45,224 bases of DNA from DATIJJ01 sp035478795 (GTDB lineage: Bacteria > Pseudomonadota > Gammaproteobacteria > DSM-16500), in assembly GCA_035478795.1 (NCBI GenBank), contig DATIJJ010000020.1:1-45224 (forward strand), in the 5' to 3' direction. Position 1 is the first letter of the stretch, and every line of letters starts with the position of its first letter. Shown here in pieces: positions 9,101 to 20,836 of this stretch. The position numbers and the translations under genes were made by a program. The notes under the pieces are model-generated. The model searched no databases. It worked only from the letters and a program-made list of their open reading frames with translations, and was not told the DNA's origin.

Positions 9101-9547
9101 ACGTTTGATATCCCCTCTGAGCAGCGCCTCACCGATATCGCCTTCTTCCGCACCGGATAAGGCAATCAGGCCGGTGGATAATGCCTGAAGCCATGCGTGC
9201 CGGATGATGGCTTTATTGTGCGCTTGTCCTTCCACATAACTTTTACTGATGAGCACCAGCAGGTTTTTATAGCCCTGGTCATTCTGACATAACAGCGTCA
9301 GGCGATGGGGTTCGGCCGGTTGCCTTGTATTTTCAAGCCAGACATCGACACCAATGATGGGCTTGATCCCGGCGTTCAGCGCTTCCTTATAAAATTTGAT
9401 GGCGGCAAACAGATTGCCCTGATCGGTGACAGCAATGGCAGGCATGCGATCGTCTGCTGCTTTTTCAATCAATGGCTGGATTTGAACAATGCCATTGATG
9501 AGCGAATATTCGGTATGAACACGTAAATGAATAAATTGAGGGTCCAT
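6101..9547 (-). CDS. dnaE: DNA polymerase III alpha subunit
   Basis: An 1148-residue protein (E. coli 1160), the catalytic subunit of the replicative polymerase. It has an N-terminal PHP domain beginning with H-L-R-V-H-T-E-Y-S. The palm carries P-D-F-D-I-D-F near residue 401, giving two catalytic Asp, and K-F-D-F-L-G-L near residue 555, giving the third. A G-R-G-S-G-P-G-S stretch precedes the palm. C-terminal helix-hairpin-helix and OB-fold regions follow. An AGGA lies upstream of ATG 9547. It is divergent from accA across 125 bases, an arrangement close to the dnaE-accA pairing of many gammaproteobacteria. Confidence 0.98.
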   Translation of the reverse strand: MDPQFIHLRVHTEYSLINGIVQIQPLIEKAADDRMPAIAVTDQGNLFAAIKFYKEALNAGIKPIIGVDVWLENTRQPAEPHRLTLLCQNDQGYKNLLVLISKSYVEGQAHNKAIIRHAWLQALSTGLIALSGAEEGDIGEALLRGDIKRAEELAAGWKKWFPDRYFLEVRRTGKPQDERHVQAALSFAEQCALPLVATNHVHFLERDDFEAHEARVAIHEGYVLADPRRPKQFTEQHYFRTQREMIELFDDIPDALQNTVEIAKRCNVTLTLGKNFLPNYPVPDAFTTESYLIHVAKNGLDDRLAISFNTTSEKFIEERKPYDQRLQTELDVINGMGFAGYFLIVADFTRWARNNGVPVGPGRGSGPGSLVAYALNITDLDPLKHELLFERFLNPERVSMPDFDIDFCMEGRDRVIDYVMQTHGHESVSQIITYGTMAARAVLRDVGRVLAMSYGHVDKLAKLIPFEIGMTLEKALEQEDLLRERYQKEDDVKTLIDLAMKLEGTTRNVGKHAGGVVIAPAKLTEFTALYCEPDETHHPVTQFDKDDVEAAGLVKFDFLGLRTLTIIDRAVKNILAMQMEKNLDIHLIPVDDKLTYQLLKSCRTTAVFQLESRGMKDLIKRLQPDCFEDIVALVALFRPGPLQSGMVDDFINRKHGLAKVSYPHPKLEPILRPTYGVIVYQEQVMQIAQVLAGYSLGAADILRRAMGKKKPEEMAVQREIFCKGAIENGVTLDVATYIFDLMEKFAGYGFNKSHSASYALIAYQTAWLKAHHPASYMAAVLSSDMDNTDKVVSFIEDCEALKLTIAPPDINQGEHRFKVLDEKNIAYGLGAIKGAGQAAIEEIVETRKKSGAFTDLFDFCQRVDIKKMNRRVLEALIRAGAFDKIGPHRASLMASLERALQQAEQTLRDKTVGQHDLLGALTTKMHAISYVNVAPLSEQDRLFGEKETLGLYLTGHPIHRYLHELTHFTTDRLRNLRPTGKNQTASAAGIITNVRTLQTKRGDRMAVITLDDSTAQMDVLFFSESFNHYREHLVKDKLIVVLGEISLDEFSGNHRIICRELESMDEARERHAKYLKIQFPENKSDDLEKLAQVLEKYIGGNCRILIDYASKTAKANLHLGEKWRVRPTDALLHILREMTAENGVEVVY

Positions 9548-9672
9548 GTGTTTTTATCCTGACCGGGTGTGGCAGTACTTTATCACACTCCATCCTGAAA
9601 ATTGAGGTACAAAACGGGAATATCGGCTATCATATGGCCACTTTGAATGACTATCGAACAACGAGACAGTGT

Positions 9673-10626
9673 ATGAACCTGAATTTCCTTGATTTTGAAC
9701 AACCTGTTGCAGAACTGGAGGCTAAAATCCAGGAATTGCGCATGGTGGGCAAAGATACCGACATCAATATCACGGATGAAATTTCGCGCCTCGAAGCCAA
9801 AAGTCGCCAGTTGACCCGGGATGTGTTTTCCAGATTGACGCCCTGGCAAGTGACGCAACTGGCGCGTCATCCGTTACGTCCGCATGCGCTGGATTATATC
9901 GAACGTATTTTTACCGAATTTGATGAATTGCATGGCGATCGGGCTTTATCAAAAGGCCCGACGATTGTCGCCGGTCTTGCCCGTTTTAACGATCAGCCGG
10001 TGGTTGTGCTGGGTCATGAAAAAGGCCGCAAGACGCAGGAAAAAATTGAGCGGAATTTCGGCATGCCGAGTCCGGAAGATTATCGAAAAGCGCTGCGCCT
10101 TATGCAGATGGCTGAAAAATTCAAATTACCCATTATGACATTTATCGACACACCCGGTGCGTACCCTGGCATTGGTGCAGAAGAACGTAACCAGAGTGAA
10201 GCCATCGCGCGCAATTTGCTGGTCTTGTCCCGGCTGAAAACGCCCATCATTTGTACGGTGACGGGTGAAGGTGGATCGGGCGGTGCACTTGCCATCGGGG
10301 TGGGGGACGTGACATTGATGTTGCAGTATTCAATCTATTCCGTTATTTCGCCGGAAGGGTGTGCGTCGATTTTATGGAAAAGTGCGGAAAAAGCCTCGAT
10401 CGCCGCGGAAGCGATGGGCGTGTCTGCCGATAAAAATTTGCAATTGGGATTGATTGATCAGGTCGTTCCGGAGCCACTGGGTGGTGCACACCGCGATTAT
10501 GATGCGATGGCTGCGACGTTAAAAGAAGTGTTGGCTGAAAAATTGGCGCAATTGCAGGGTTATTCCACCAGCCAGCTGCTGGAATTACGCTACAAACGAT
10601 TGATGTCGTATGGATTGGCTGGTTGA
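9673..10626 (+). CDS. accA: Acetyl-CoA carboxylase, carboxyltransferase alpha subunit
   Basis: A 317-residue protein (E. coli 319). With AccD it moves the carboxyl group from biotin on AccB to acetyl-CoA, making malonyl-CoA for fatty acid synthesis. The start at 9673 gives the conserved opening M-N-L-N-F-L-D-F-E-Q-P; an in-frame ATG at 9634 would add 13 residues not found in the family. The crotonase-like core includes D-T-P-G-A-Y-P-G and G-E-G-G-S-G-G-A-L-A-I. The last 17 bases overlap tilS, so the two are probably translationally coupled. Confidence 0.97.
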   Translation: MNLNFLDFEQPVAELEAKIQELRMVGKDTDINITDEISRLEAKSRQLTRDVFSRLTPWQVTQLARHPLRPHALDYIERIFTEFDELHGDRALSKGPTIVAGLARFNDQPVVVLGHEKGRKTQEKIERNFGMPSPEDYRKALRLMQMAEKFKLPIMTFIDTPGAYPGIGAEERNQSEAIARNLLVLSRLKTPIICTVTGEGGSGGALAIGVGDVTLMLQYSIYSVISPEGCASILWKSAEKASIAAEAMGVSADKNLQLGLIDQVVPEPLGGAHRDYDAMAATLKEVLAEKLAQLQGYSTSQLLELRYKRLMSYGLAG

Positions 10627-11956
10627 GTCAGCGCGCGCGTTTGTCCGCGCGCAAGGGCCCAATAACAATTATTTGCTGGCTTACAGCGGTGGGCTCGATT
10701 CGCATGTCCTGTTGCATGTCTTTGCGACATTACGCCAGACAGAACCTTTTCAGTTGCGCGCGATTCACATTCATCATGGCATTCATCCCTGTGCAGACCA
10801 ATGGGCAAATCATTGCAAAAAAATCTGCGATCAATTGCAAACAGATTATTTTCAGCAAACAATAAAACCGTTTTCAGACAGGCTGAATCTCGAAGAAAAA
10901 TTGCGTCAATTTCGTTATCAATTATTTGAAGCATGTCTTTTGCCGGATGAATTATTGTTAACAGCGCATCATCAAAATGATCAGGCGGAAACGATTTTAT
11001 TGCAGCTCTGTCGCGGTGCAGGATTGAAAGGATTGTCCGCCATGCCGCGTATAAAATCGTTTGGAAAAAGTTTTCATGCGCGACCGTTTCTGGATATCGC
11101 GCGTCAGGATTTATTGCAATACGCGAAGCAACATCAATTAGACTGGATCGAAGATGAATCAAATCAGAATACGCATCACACGCGTAATTTTTTTCGGCAT
11201 GACATTATTCCGGTGCTTGAAAAACGTTGGCCTTCGGTGATCAAAACCCTCGCGCGTTCTGCGAAACATTGCGCGGATGCCAAACACTTTATGGAAATAA
11301 CGACACAAAAAATAGTGGAAAAGTGTCAAGGCACAGTGAGTGCAACACTGTCTGTGAAAAAACTGCGTGATCTTTCTGACATCGAACAGCGCCATGTGTT
11401 ACGTGATTTTATTCAGCAAAATGGTTTTTTGTTGCCATCGGTTGTCAAACTGCAGCAGATTATTAAAAATCTTTTGCTGGCCGCAGAAGATAAAATGCCG
11501 CACGTCACGTGGGGTGATGCTGAACTACGTCGTTATCGGGATGATTTATTTTTAATGAAAAAAAGAGCGCCGCATGATCCTCTTCAAGTCATTGACTGGG
11601 ATTTATCGACACCACTCACGATTCCGGGCGTGGGTGTATTGACAGCTTCTTCAGAGGCTATCATGTCACCTGTTACCGTACGGTTCAGGCAGGGTGGCGA
11701 GATGCTGCAATTACCCGGCCGATCGCATCGTCATGCGTTAAAGAAACTGTTTCAGGAATGGGGTGTGCTCCCCTGGTTACGGGACCTCGTGCCATTAATT
11801 TATGCAGATAATCAACTGGTCGCGGTGGTGGGCTACTGGATGGCAGGAGAATGGGGAGATCATGTTCAAATCCAATTTCGACCGGAGGGAACCCCCTTAT
11901 CAAAGGGGGTCGACGAGTGTTTTTTGCGAGGCGGGGGGATTTTTTCGATCCGGTAA
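10610..11956 (+). CDS. tilS: tRNA(Ile)-lysidine synthase, with C-terminus supplied by a repeat element
   Basis: A 448-residue protein. It attaches lysine to C34 of the CAU-anticodon tRNA-Ile so that it reads AUA, using ATP. The PP-loop S-G-G-L-D-S is at residues 26-31, and H-I-H-H-G-I and H-H-Q-N-D-Q follow as in the family. The C-terminal substrate-binding domain ends near the G-Y-W-M stretch. About the last 28 codons and the stop (from about 11864) lie inside an inverted-repeat element that has a second copy at about 30.7 kb. The native tail therefore appears to have been replaced by element sequence. The catalytic core is intact. Confidence 0.93.
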   Translation: MDWLVESARAFVRAQGPNNNYLLAYSGGLDSHVLLHVFATLRQTEPFQLRAIHIHHGIHPCADQWANHCKKICDQLQTDYFQQTIKPFSDRLNLEEKLRQFRYQLFEACLLPDELLLTAHHQNDQAETILLQLCRGAGLKGLSAMPRIKSFGKSFHARPFLDIARQDLLQYAKQHQLDWIEDESNQNTHHTRNFFRHDIIPVLEKRWPSVIKTLARSAKHCADAKHFMEITTQKIVEKCQGTVSATLSVKKLRDLSDIEQRHVLRDFIQQNGFLLPSVVKLQQIIKNLLLAAEDKMPHVTWGDAELRRYRDDLFLMKKRAPHDPLQVIDWDLSTPLTIPGVGVLTASSEAIMSPVTVRFRQGGEMLQLPGRSHRHALKKLFQEWGVLPWLRDLVPLIYADNQLVAVVGYWMAGEWGDHVQIQFRPEGTPLSKGVDECFLRGGGIFSIR

Positions 11957-12024
11957 AAAAATCCCTCCCAACCTCCCTTTGAAAAGGGAGGAGTCCGCTT
12001 CGGTCGAAACCGGATTTGTACAAC
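11864..12024. mobile_element. MITE-like inverted-repeat element, family A, copy 1
   Basis: The outer ends (CAAATCC-n2-TTTCGACCG type) are inverted copies of each other. Inside them is a hairpin-forming core: CCCCCTTATCAAAGGGGG on the left and CCTCCCTTTGAAAAGGGAGG on the right. The core matches copy 2 near 30.68-30.88 kb almost base for base. It has no coding capacity, which fits a non-autonomous miniature element. It lies across the 3' end of tilS and the gap before pyrG. Confidence 0.75.
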
Positions 12025-12116
12025 GGCCTCATGACAATAGATACATTATCCAATTGCGACCCGAACCTCTTTTTGCTACAGTCGCTAACATAAATACAAC
12101 TCTCGATTAAGTGACC

Positions 12117-13743
<1,627 letters not shown>

Positions 13744-13763
<20 letters not shown>

Positions 13764-14565
13764 GATTGGTCTTGATCAGCCTTTTTTTCTGATAGCGGGC
13801 CCGTGTGTGATTGAGAGTGAACAGTTCGCACTGGATACGGCCGGCGTGTTGAAAGAAATGACGGATCGCCTGGGGATTCCTTTCATTTACAAATCGTCAT
13901 TTGATAAAGCCAATCGTTCATCGGGTAAAAGTTATCGCGGCCCGGGTGTGGAAGAAGGGTTACGCATTTTGTCGGATGTGAAAAAAAAATTGAACGTGCC
14001 GGTTTTAACGGACGTACACGAAGACAGTCCGATTGAAGAAGTCGCGGCGGTTGTCGATGTCTTGCAAACACCGGCTTTTTTGTGTCGACAAACGAATTAC
14101 ATTGAACGTGTGGCGCGGCAGGGTTTACCGGTCAACATTAAAAAAGGCCAGTTTTTATCGCCGTGGGACATGAAAAACGTCGTGGACAAGGCGCATCGTG
14201 TGGGCAATCGACACATTCTGGTTTGCGAGCGTGGTGCGAGTTTCGGCTATAACAACCTCGTCTCGGACATGCGATCCCTTGCCGTCATGCGTCAAACCGG
14301 CTGTCCGGTTGTCTTTGACGCCACCCATTCCGTCCAGTTACCTGGCGGCCTTGGGGACAAGACGGGCGGGCAGCGCGAATTTGTCCCTGTTCTTGCCCGC
14401 GCAGCGGTTGCAGCCGGTCTTTCTGGCCTCTTCATAGAAACCCATCCAGACCCCGATAACGCGCCCTCAGACGGTCCAAACATGTGGCCCCTGGCTAAAC
14501 TGGAGGACTTGCTGGTGTGCCTTCAGGCGCTGGATCAGACCGTTAAACGGTTCGGGTTCGTATAA
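13744..14565 (+). CDS. kdsA: 3-deoxy-D-manno-octulosonate 8-phosphate synthase (Kdo-8-P synthase)
   Basis: A 273-residue TIM-barrel enzyme. It condenses phosphoenolpyruvate with arabinose 5-phosphate to make Kdo-8-phosphate for the LPS inner core. ATG 13744 is chosen because AGGAG lies seven bases upstream; a longer frame starts at 13711 inside pyrG without support. Family motifs include A-G-P-C-V-I-E-S, K-S-S-F-D-K-A-N-R-S-S and D-A-T-H-S-V-Q. The pyrG-kdsA pair is standard in gammaproteobacteria, but the usual next gene, eno, is replaced by accessory genes. Confidence 0.97.
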
Positions 14566-14595
14566 CGCGTAATTTTCCTTATTTATCAAATAGTT

Positions 14596-14745
14596 AGTCT
14601 TAAAACCCCCAAAATCGACTCATTTCTCAAAAATCATAACTTATTGAATATACTAACAATTTTATTTTTCGACCCCGAAACCTCATCCGAAAACATCTGT
14701 AACTATATGATAAATAAAGAGTTTTTAGTAATTCCTCAGTCGAGC
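14596..14745 (+). repeat. Upstream homology block, copy 1
   Basis: A non-coding AT-rich block that shares AAAACCCCCAAAAT, TTTTATTTTTCGACC and ATTCCTCAGTC, in the same order and at similar spacing, with 41627-41786. Both copies begin just downstream of a housekeeping gene (kdsA, mrp) and lie upstream of an effector-like gene on the same strand. Whether it is a regulatory leader or an old repeat is not settled. Confidence 0.6.
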
Positions 14746-14761
14746 ATCGGAATATCCTGGC

Positions 14762-14789
14762 TTGAATAAACCCATAATTCCCGTATATT
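14762..14789 (+). promoter_or_regulatory. Candidate sigma-70 promoter for the coiled-coil operon
   Basis: TTGAAT (14762-14767) and TATATT (14784-14789) are 16 bases apart. A second possible -10, TATAAT, is at 14793-14798. The gene starts at 14839. No PmrA-like direct repeat with 11-bp spacing is visible here, unlike at the two other effector-like loci. Confidence 0.35.
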
Positions 14790-14838
14790 GTGTATAATAC
14801 ATACATTAAGTTAACGATAATAAACGAGGTTTGGGCTT

Positions 14839-16704
14839 ATGAAAGACGCTGGCATGTATAAATCTGTGCAACCTGACCCATCTGCATTTGATAAGCAATT
14901 TTCTACGCTTTTTATTCAGATCAACGAAGCGATTGCGCTTTTTTTGCCTCCGGTAGAGCAGGCGGCAGAGATTGGAAAGGTTGCAGAGCTGGCTTTGAGT
15001 GCCCAAAAAAACAGGAATCTGGAAGAGTTACAAAATTACTACGACTTTCATTTCAAGGCGCCTGGTAAGGTGCCATTTGAAGAAGCTGTCAAAAAATCTG
15101 TCGCCGAAGCCAATCAACTGGTTAATCGGTTAATCAGTTTAACATCTGACGATAATCAAAAAGCAGCAATTCGTGCCCTCGAAGAAGTTGAGGAAAAAAG
15201 TATCATCGATTTTCAAACGCTTGCAACATTTCAGGAAAAGTACATTGAAAGTTTAAAAAGAGATATTGTTGCAAAATCGGGGCATGTGAAATGGAGTGAA
15301 CAAGTCGTCGATACATTCATTGAACCTGAACAAAAATCTGATGATGCGAGTGCCGTCAGAATAAGAGTGCGTCAGAGTGAACATAAAAACGAGAGTGTAG
15401 ATGAAGATCACGAAGAACATGAACAAACTGAATATCTATACAAATTGAGAGAGCGTGGAAAAAATCTTATTCTGCGAATGCATCCCAAGGCCAGCGCTCA
15501 ATGTTCCGAAGCGCTTGAATTACTGATGACTAAAGTGCAGTCCACTGCCGCTCGCCTTGCAACAGATCCCACTGACGACAACGAAAGAATAGCAAAGGCA
15601 GCAGAAAAGAGAGCACAAGAGTATCTCGAAAAATCTCTTCCAAAAGCATACAAGGAAGAAAAAGCAGCTAGTGATAAATATTGGGCAGATCAAATAGCCC
15701 GGTTAAAAAAAGAGATCAAAAATCCTGATCTTAAAGAGCTGGCTGATGCTCTTTTCAAAAAAGATCATCAAAGAGAGTTGATGCGATCAGATACCTACAT
15801 GGTCGATGCATTTTTTACCCAACAAATTTTGGCTGTTTTGACTCGGGCGGTCAGGGCGCAGGCTGCTGTCCCGGAAAATCAGAAAAAATATTCCGATGCA
15901 TATGATGAATTAAAAATTATTGGTTCTGAAATTGATAATGTGCCTTTGGAACATATCAGTCAGTTTAAAAAGCATATTAAACGCCTTATTGATCAACGGG
16001 TTTCTCTTGAAGGATTGTTCGGTAAAGAGGGGGACGATGCGCATCTATCAAGAAGTTATCAAGCTCAGTTAAAAGATTTAGTTCCCAGGCGAATTTCTAT
16101 AGAGGCCATTTCCAGTTTGACAAAACAATTTGAGCAGTTTGAAGAAAGTTTGCAGATTGAAATACAGGCCGCACAAGAACGAGGTAAGGAATTTTGTCTG
16201 GGGAGTGTTTATCTTGAAAATCTGGCAAAATATGAACCGGAGGATAAAAGAGAGCAATTTGAAAAGGAAGGCGAAGATGGCTTGAAAGCTGTATTTTCGG
16301 ATAAAAAATTATTACATGATCATGTTAAAATGCTGTATTACAAACTGCATGCTTATCGTCGAATTAATAGACTTGCTGAAAATATTCCAGATTCATCCAC
16401 GAAGACACTATTTGTCGAGAGTGAGCGAGAAAAAGTGCAGGTCATTTCCTCCAGGGTAGGTTTGAAAGAGCATCTTGCCAAATTAAAAGTGCGGACGGAT
16501 GTATTAAAACAGAGCCTGTCAAAACAGGATGACGCAGAAAGAGAGCCTGAGCCACCCAAAAGCGAAAGCGCAAAAAAAAGATATGAAAGAAGATATAGTA
16601 TTGTGAATCAGTCAATCTTTTTGCCTCCCGGGATGGGATCTAACGCGGTGGAATTAAGAAGTACTTCAAAACACAGTGTTGTCAAGCCAGGAAAAAAACG
16701 ATAA
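14839..16704 (+). CDS. Large charged coiled-coil protein, candidate secreted effector
   Basis: A 621-residue protein starting at ATG 14839 behind AACGAGG, the same type of ribosome-binding site as the three other effector-like genes here. It is rich in Glu, Lys, Gln and Ala and predicted mostly helical with coiled-coil stretches. An acidic His/Glu-rich segment lies near residues 180-200, and the tail is basic and Ser-rich. There is no signal peptide and no hydrophobic helix. I recognise no enzyme motif or named family. The context (accessory site between kdsA and valS, paired with a second coiled-coil gene) and the composition fit a type IV secretion effector in Legionellales, but that is inference. 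The downstream gene follows after 30 bases. Confidence 0.6.
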   Translation: MKDAGMYKSVQPDPSAFDKQFSTLFIQINEAIALFLPPVEQAAEIGKVAELALSAQKNRNLEELQNYYDFHFKAPGKVPFEEAVKKSVAEANQLVNRLISLTSDDNQKAAIRALEEVEEKSIIDFQTLATFQEKYIESLKRDIVAKSGHVKWSEQVVDTFIEPEQKSDDASAVRIRVRQSEHKNESVDEDHEEHEQTEYLYKLRERGKNLILRMHPKASAQCSEALELLMTKVQSTAARLATDPTDDNERIAKAAEKRAQEYLEKSLPKAYKEEKAASDKYWADQIARLKKEIKNPDLKELADALFKKDHQRELMRSDTYMVDAFFTQQILAVLTRAVRAQAAVPENQKKYSDAYDELKIIGSEIDNVPLEHISQFKKHIKRLIDQRVSLEGLFGKEGDDAHLSRSYQAQLKDLVPRRISIEAISSLTKQFEQFEESLQIEIQAAQERGKEFCLGSVYLENLAKYEPEDKREQFEKEGEDGLKAVFSDKKLLHDHVKMLYYKLHAYRRINRLAENIPDSSTKTLFVESEREKVQVISSRVGLKEHLAKLKVRTDVLKQSLSKQDDAEREPEPPKSESAKKRYERRYSIVNQSIFLPPGMGSNAVELRSTSKHSVVKPGKKR

Positions 16705-16734
16705 TCATTCAATATGAAACAAAACGAGGTTTCC

Positions 16735-17328
16735 ATGTCCGGTTCCAATCGTGATGAGTTTAAACATTTTAAAAAGGAAGTGTTTGAATTGATGCAGCGC
16801 GGGTCTTCTCTGAATGTTCAGATCAATCGGTTTGATCCGGCGACAAAAAAAGAACGTGATAAAAAGCTCGTAAATCTGGTGCTTGATGCACAGGTTGAAC
16901 GAAAAGAATATGCAATGGATCATTTGAAAAAATATGTCGAAGAAACACTTCCGAAAGATCTGCATTTTGCAAAGCTTGAAAAATTGACACAGGAAGGACT
17001 CGAAATAAGAAATCAACTGGTCGAATTTGGCGTGATTGATCCGCAGGTTGAACTCATGGATCTGGTTGAGCAGGCTAATTCGTCTTCCAGGTACGAGCCT
17101 CTGGAGCAATTCATTGGTTCCCTTCGAGATCAACTTGCACATGCTCAAAAACCAAAACAATCGAGCTCGTTTTTTTCTTCTTTCTTCTCAAACATACTAC
17201 CCATGCCGACAAAAGGAAAATCATTGAGTGTGGTCGTCGAAGACGAGGATTCGAGGAAAAGTACGTCGAAGTCGGTAAAAAATGGTTCGTCGGTTTCATC
17301 CAGTCGTCGGGGTTCCAAACCAACTTAA
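16735..17328 (+). CDS. Small coiled-coil protein, partner of the preceding gene
   Basis: A 197-residue protein. ATG 16735 is preferred because AACGAGG lies just upstream; an ATG at 16714 is in frame but precedes that site. It is helical and Lys/Glu-rich up to about residue 145. A Ser/Lys-rich, probably disordered tail follows, with a short Phe-rich stretch near 145-155. It has no signal peptide, clear membrane helix or recognised domain. It lies 30 bases after the 621-residue protein and shares its composition, so the two are probably one operon. A role as a second effector or as a binding partner is inference only. Confidence 0.55.
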   Translation: MSGSNRDEFKHFKKEVFELMQRGSSLNVQINRFDPATKKERDKKLVNLVLDAQVERKEYAMDHLKKYVEETLPKDLHFAKLEKLTQEGLEIRNQLVEFGVIDPQVELMDLVEQANSSSRYEPLEQFIGSLRDQLAHAQKPKQSSSFFSSFFSNILPMPTKGKSLSVVVEDEDSRKSTSKSVKNGSSVSSSRRGSKPT

Positions 17329-17351
17329 CAGGCATACTTTTCCGGTGTGCT

Positions 17352-17588
17352 TTTCCGAGCCGCGACCGTCAGGGAGCGTCACTTACCTCAATCTTTTCGT
17401 CTACCTCTATCCTTGCGTCATCCCGCCGTGCTTCCAGGCGGGACCCAGCGCCTTTAAAAGCATTTTTTATTAAAGATAATGAAAAAAGGCGCTGGGTCCC
17501 GTTTAGAAGCATAACGGGATGACGCAAGGATAGAGGTAGACGAAAAGATTGAGGTAAGTGACGCTCCCTGACGGTCGCGGCTCGGAAA
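17352..17588. mobile_element. Long perfect palindrome, MITE-like, family B
   Basis: The outer arms (TTTCCGAGCC... at 17352 and ...GGCTCGGAAA ending 17588) are identical inverted copies for about 74 bp. Inside, each arm carries its own small hairpin (CCCG...CGGG) and a further GGGACCCAGCGCC pairing around an AT-rich centre. No coding capacity is seen. It fills the gap of about 300 bp between the coiled-coil operon and the end of valS, and could serve as a bidirectional terminator for these convergent units. Confidence 0.8.
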
Positions 17589-17621
17589 CAGGCGGGCCGG
17601 AAACAGGCGGGCCGGAAACAG
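17584..17621. repeat. 15-bp tandem repeat
   Basis: GGAAACAGGCGGGCC is repeated twice in full and once in part, starting at the end of the family B palindrome and running up to the valS stop region. It looks like replication slippage at the element edge. Confidence 0.8.
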
Positions 17622-17637
17622 CTGATCAGTTAAAAAA

Positions 17638-20382
<2,745 letters not shown>

Positions 20383-20390
20383 GGTCTTCT

Positions 20391-20831
20391 TCAGATTTCA
20401 ATCGTTTGTAATTTGTGTGTGTTGATTTCAAGGCGGGTAGTACGGTAGAAACGATACCGTTCACGTCCCGCTTCCTGTGCCGTTGGCTCATTGACGATGA
20501 GTTCCATGATGCGTGCAAATCGGGAATAAAAAGCAGGAACTTCCGGATGCAGATTAATCAGCACGTGCCGGGATTTATCCGGTATGGCATCAAATCCAAT
20601 TTGAATGGGCGGTGGAGGTTCCGGGCCATCGCCCACCAGATGATGCGGAAGAAAACTGTCATCGCGCCACGTCCATAAGCATTCATCCAGTTGATGTGCC
20701 ATCGCACGATTTTCAGCATGAATGTAAATCGTCTGCTTTTGCTGGTAAGCTTTTTCTGTCAAACGACAGGCAAGACGCAAACGCGCAGCACTGTCAGCAT
20801 CAGGCAAAATGTAGAAATCAACCGTCGGCAT
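20391..20831 (-). CDS. holC: DNA polymerase III chi subunit
   Basis: A 146-residue protein (E. coli 147). Chi links the clamp loader to single-strand-binding protein at the replication fork. Matching features are the F-Y-I-L-P opening, L-D-E-C-L-W-T-W (E. coli L-D-E-A-L-W), F-L-P-H-H-L-V-G-D-G-P (E. coli F-V-P-H-N-L-A-G-E-G-P) and the R-E-R-Y-R-F-Y-R stretch near the end. It lies between pepA (5-base gap) and valS (8-base gap), its standard place in gammaproteobacteria. Confidence 0.9.
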   Translation of the reverse strand: MPTVDFYILPDADSAARLRLACRLTEKAYQQKQTIYIHAENRAMAHQLDECLWTWRDDSFLPHHLVGDGPEPPPPIQIGFDAIPDKSRHVLINLHPEVPAFYSRFARIMELIVNEPTAQEAGRERYRFYRTTRLEINTHKLQTIEI

Positions 20832-20836
20832 GTGTG

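Noticed and set aside
14800..14815. TTAAG and TTAAC near the start of the coiled-coil operon as a PmrA box
   Set aside because: The halves are adjacent rather than 11 bp apart and sit downstream of the likely promoter.
17352..17588. Possible CRISPR array
   Set aside because: It is a single palindrome with inverted arms; there are no regularly spaced direct repeats with unique spacers and no cas genes.
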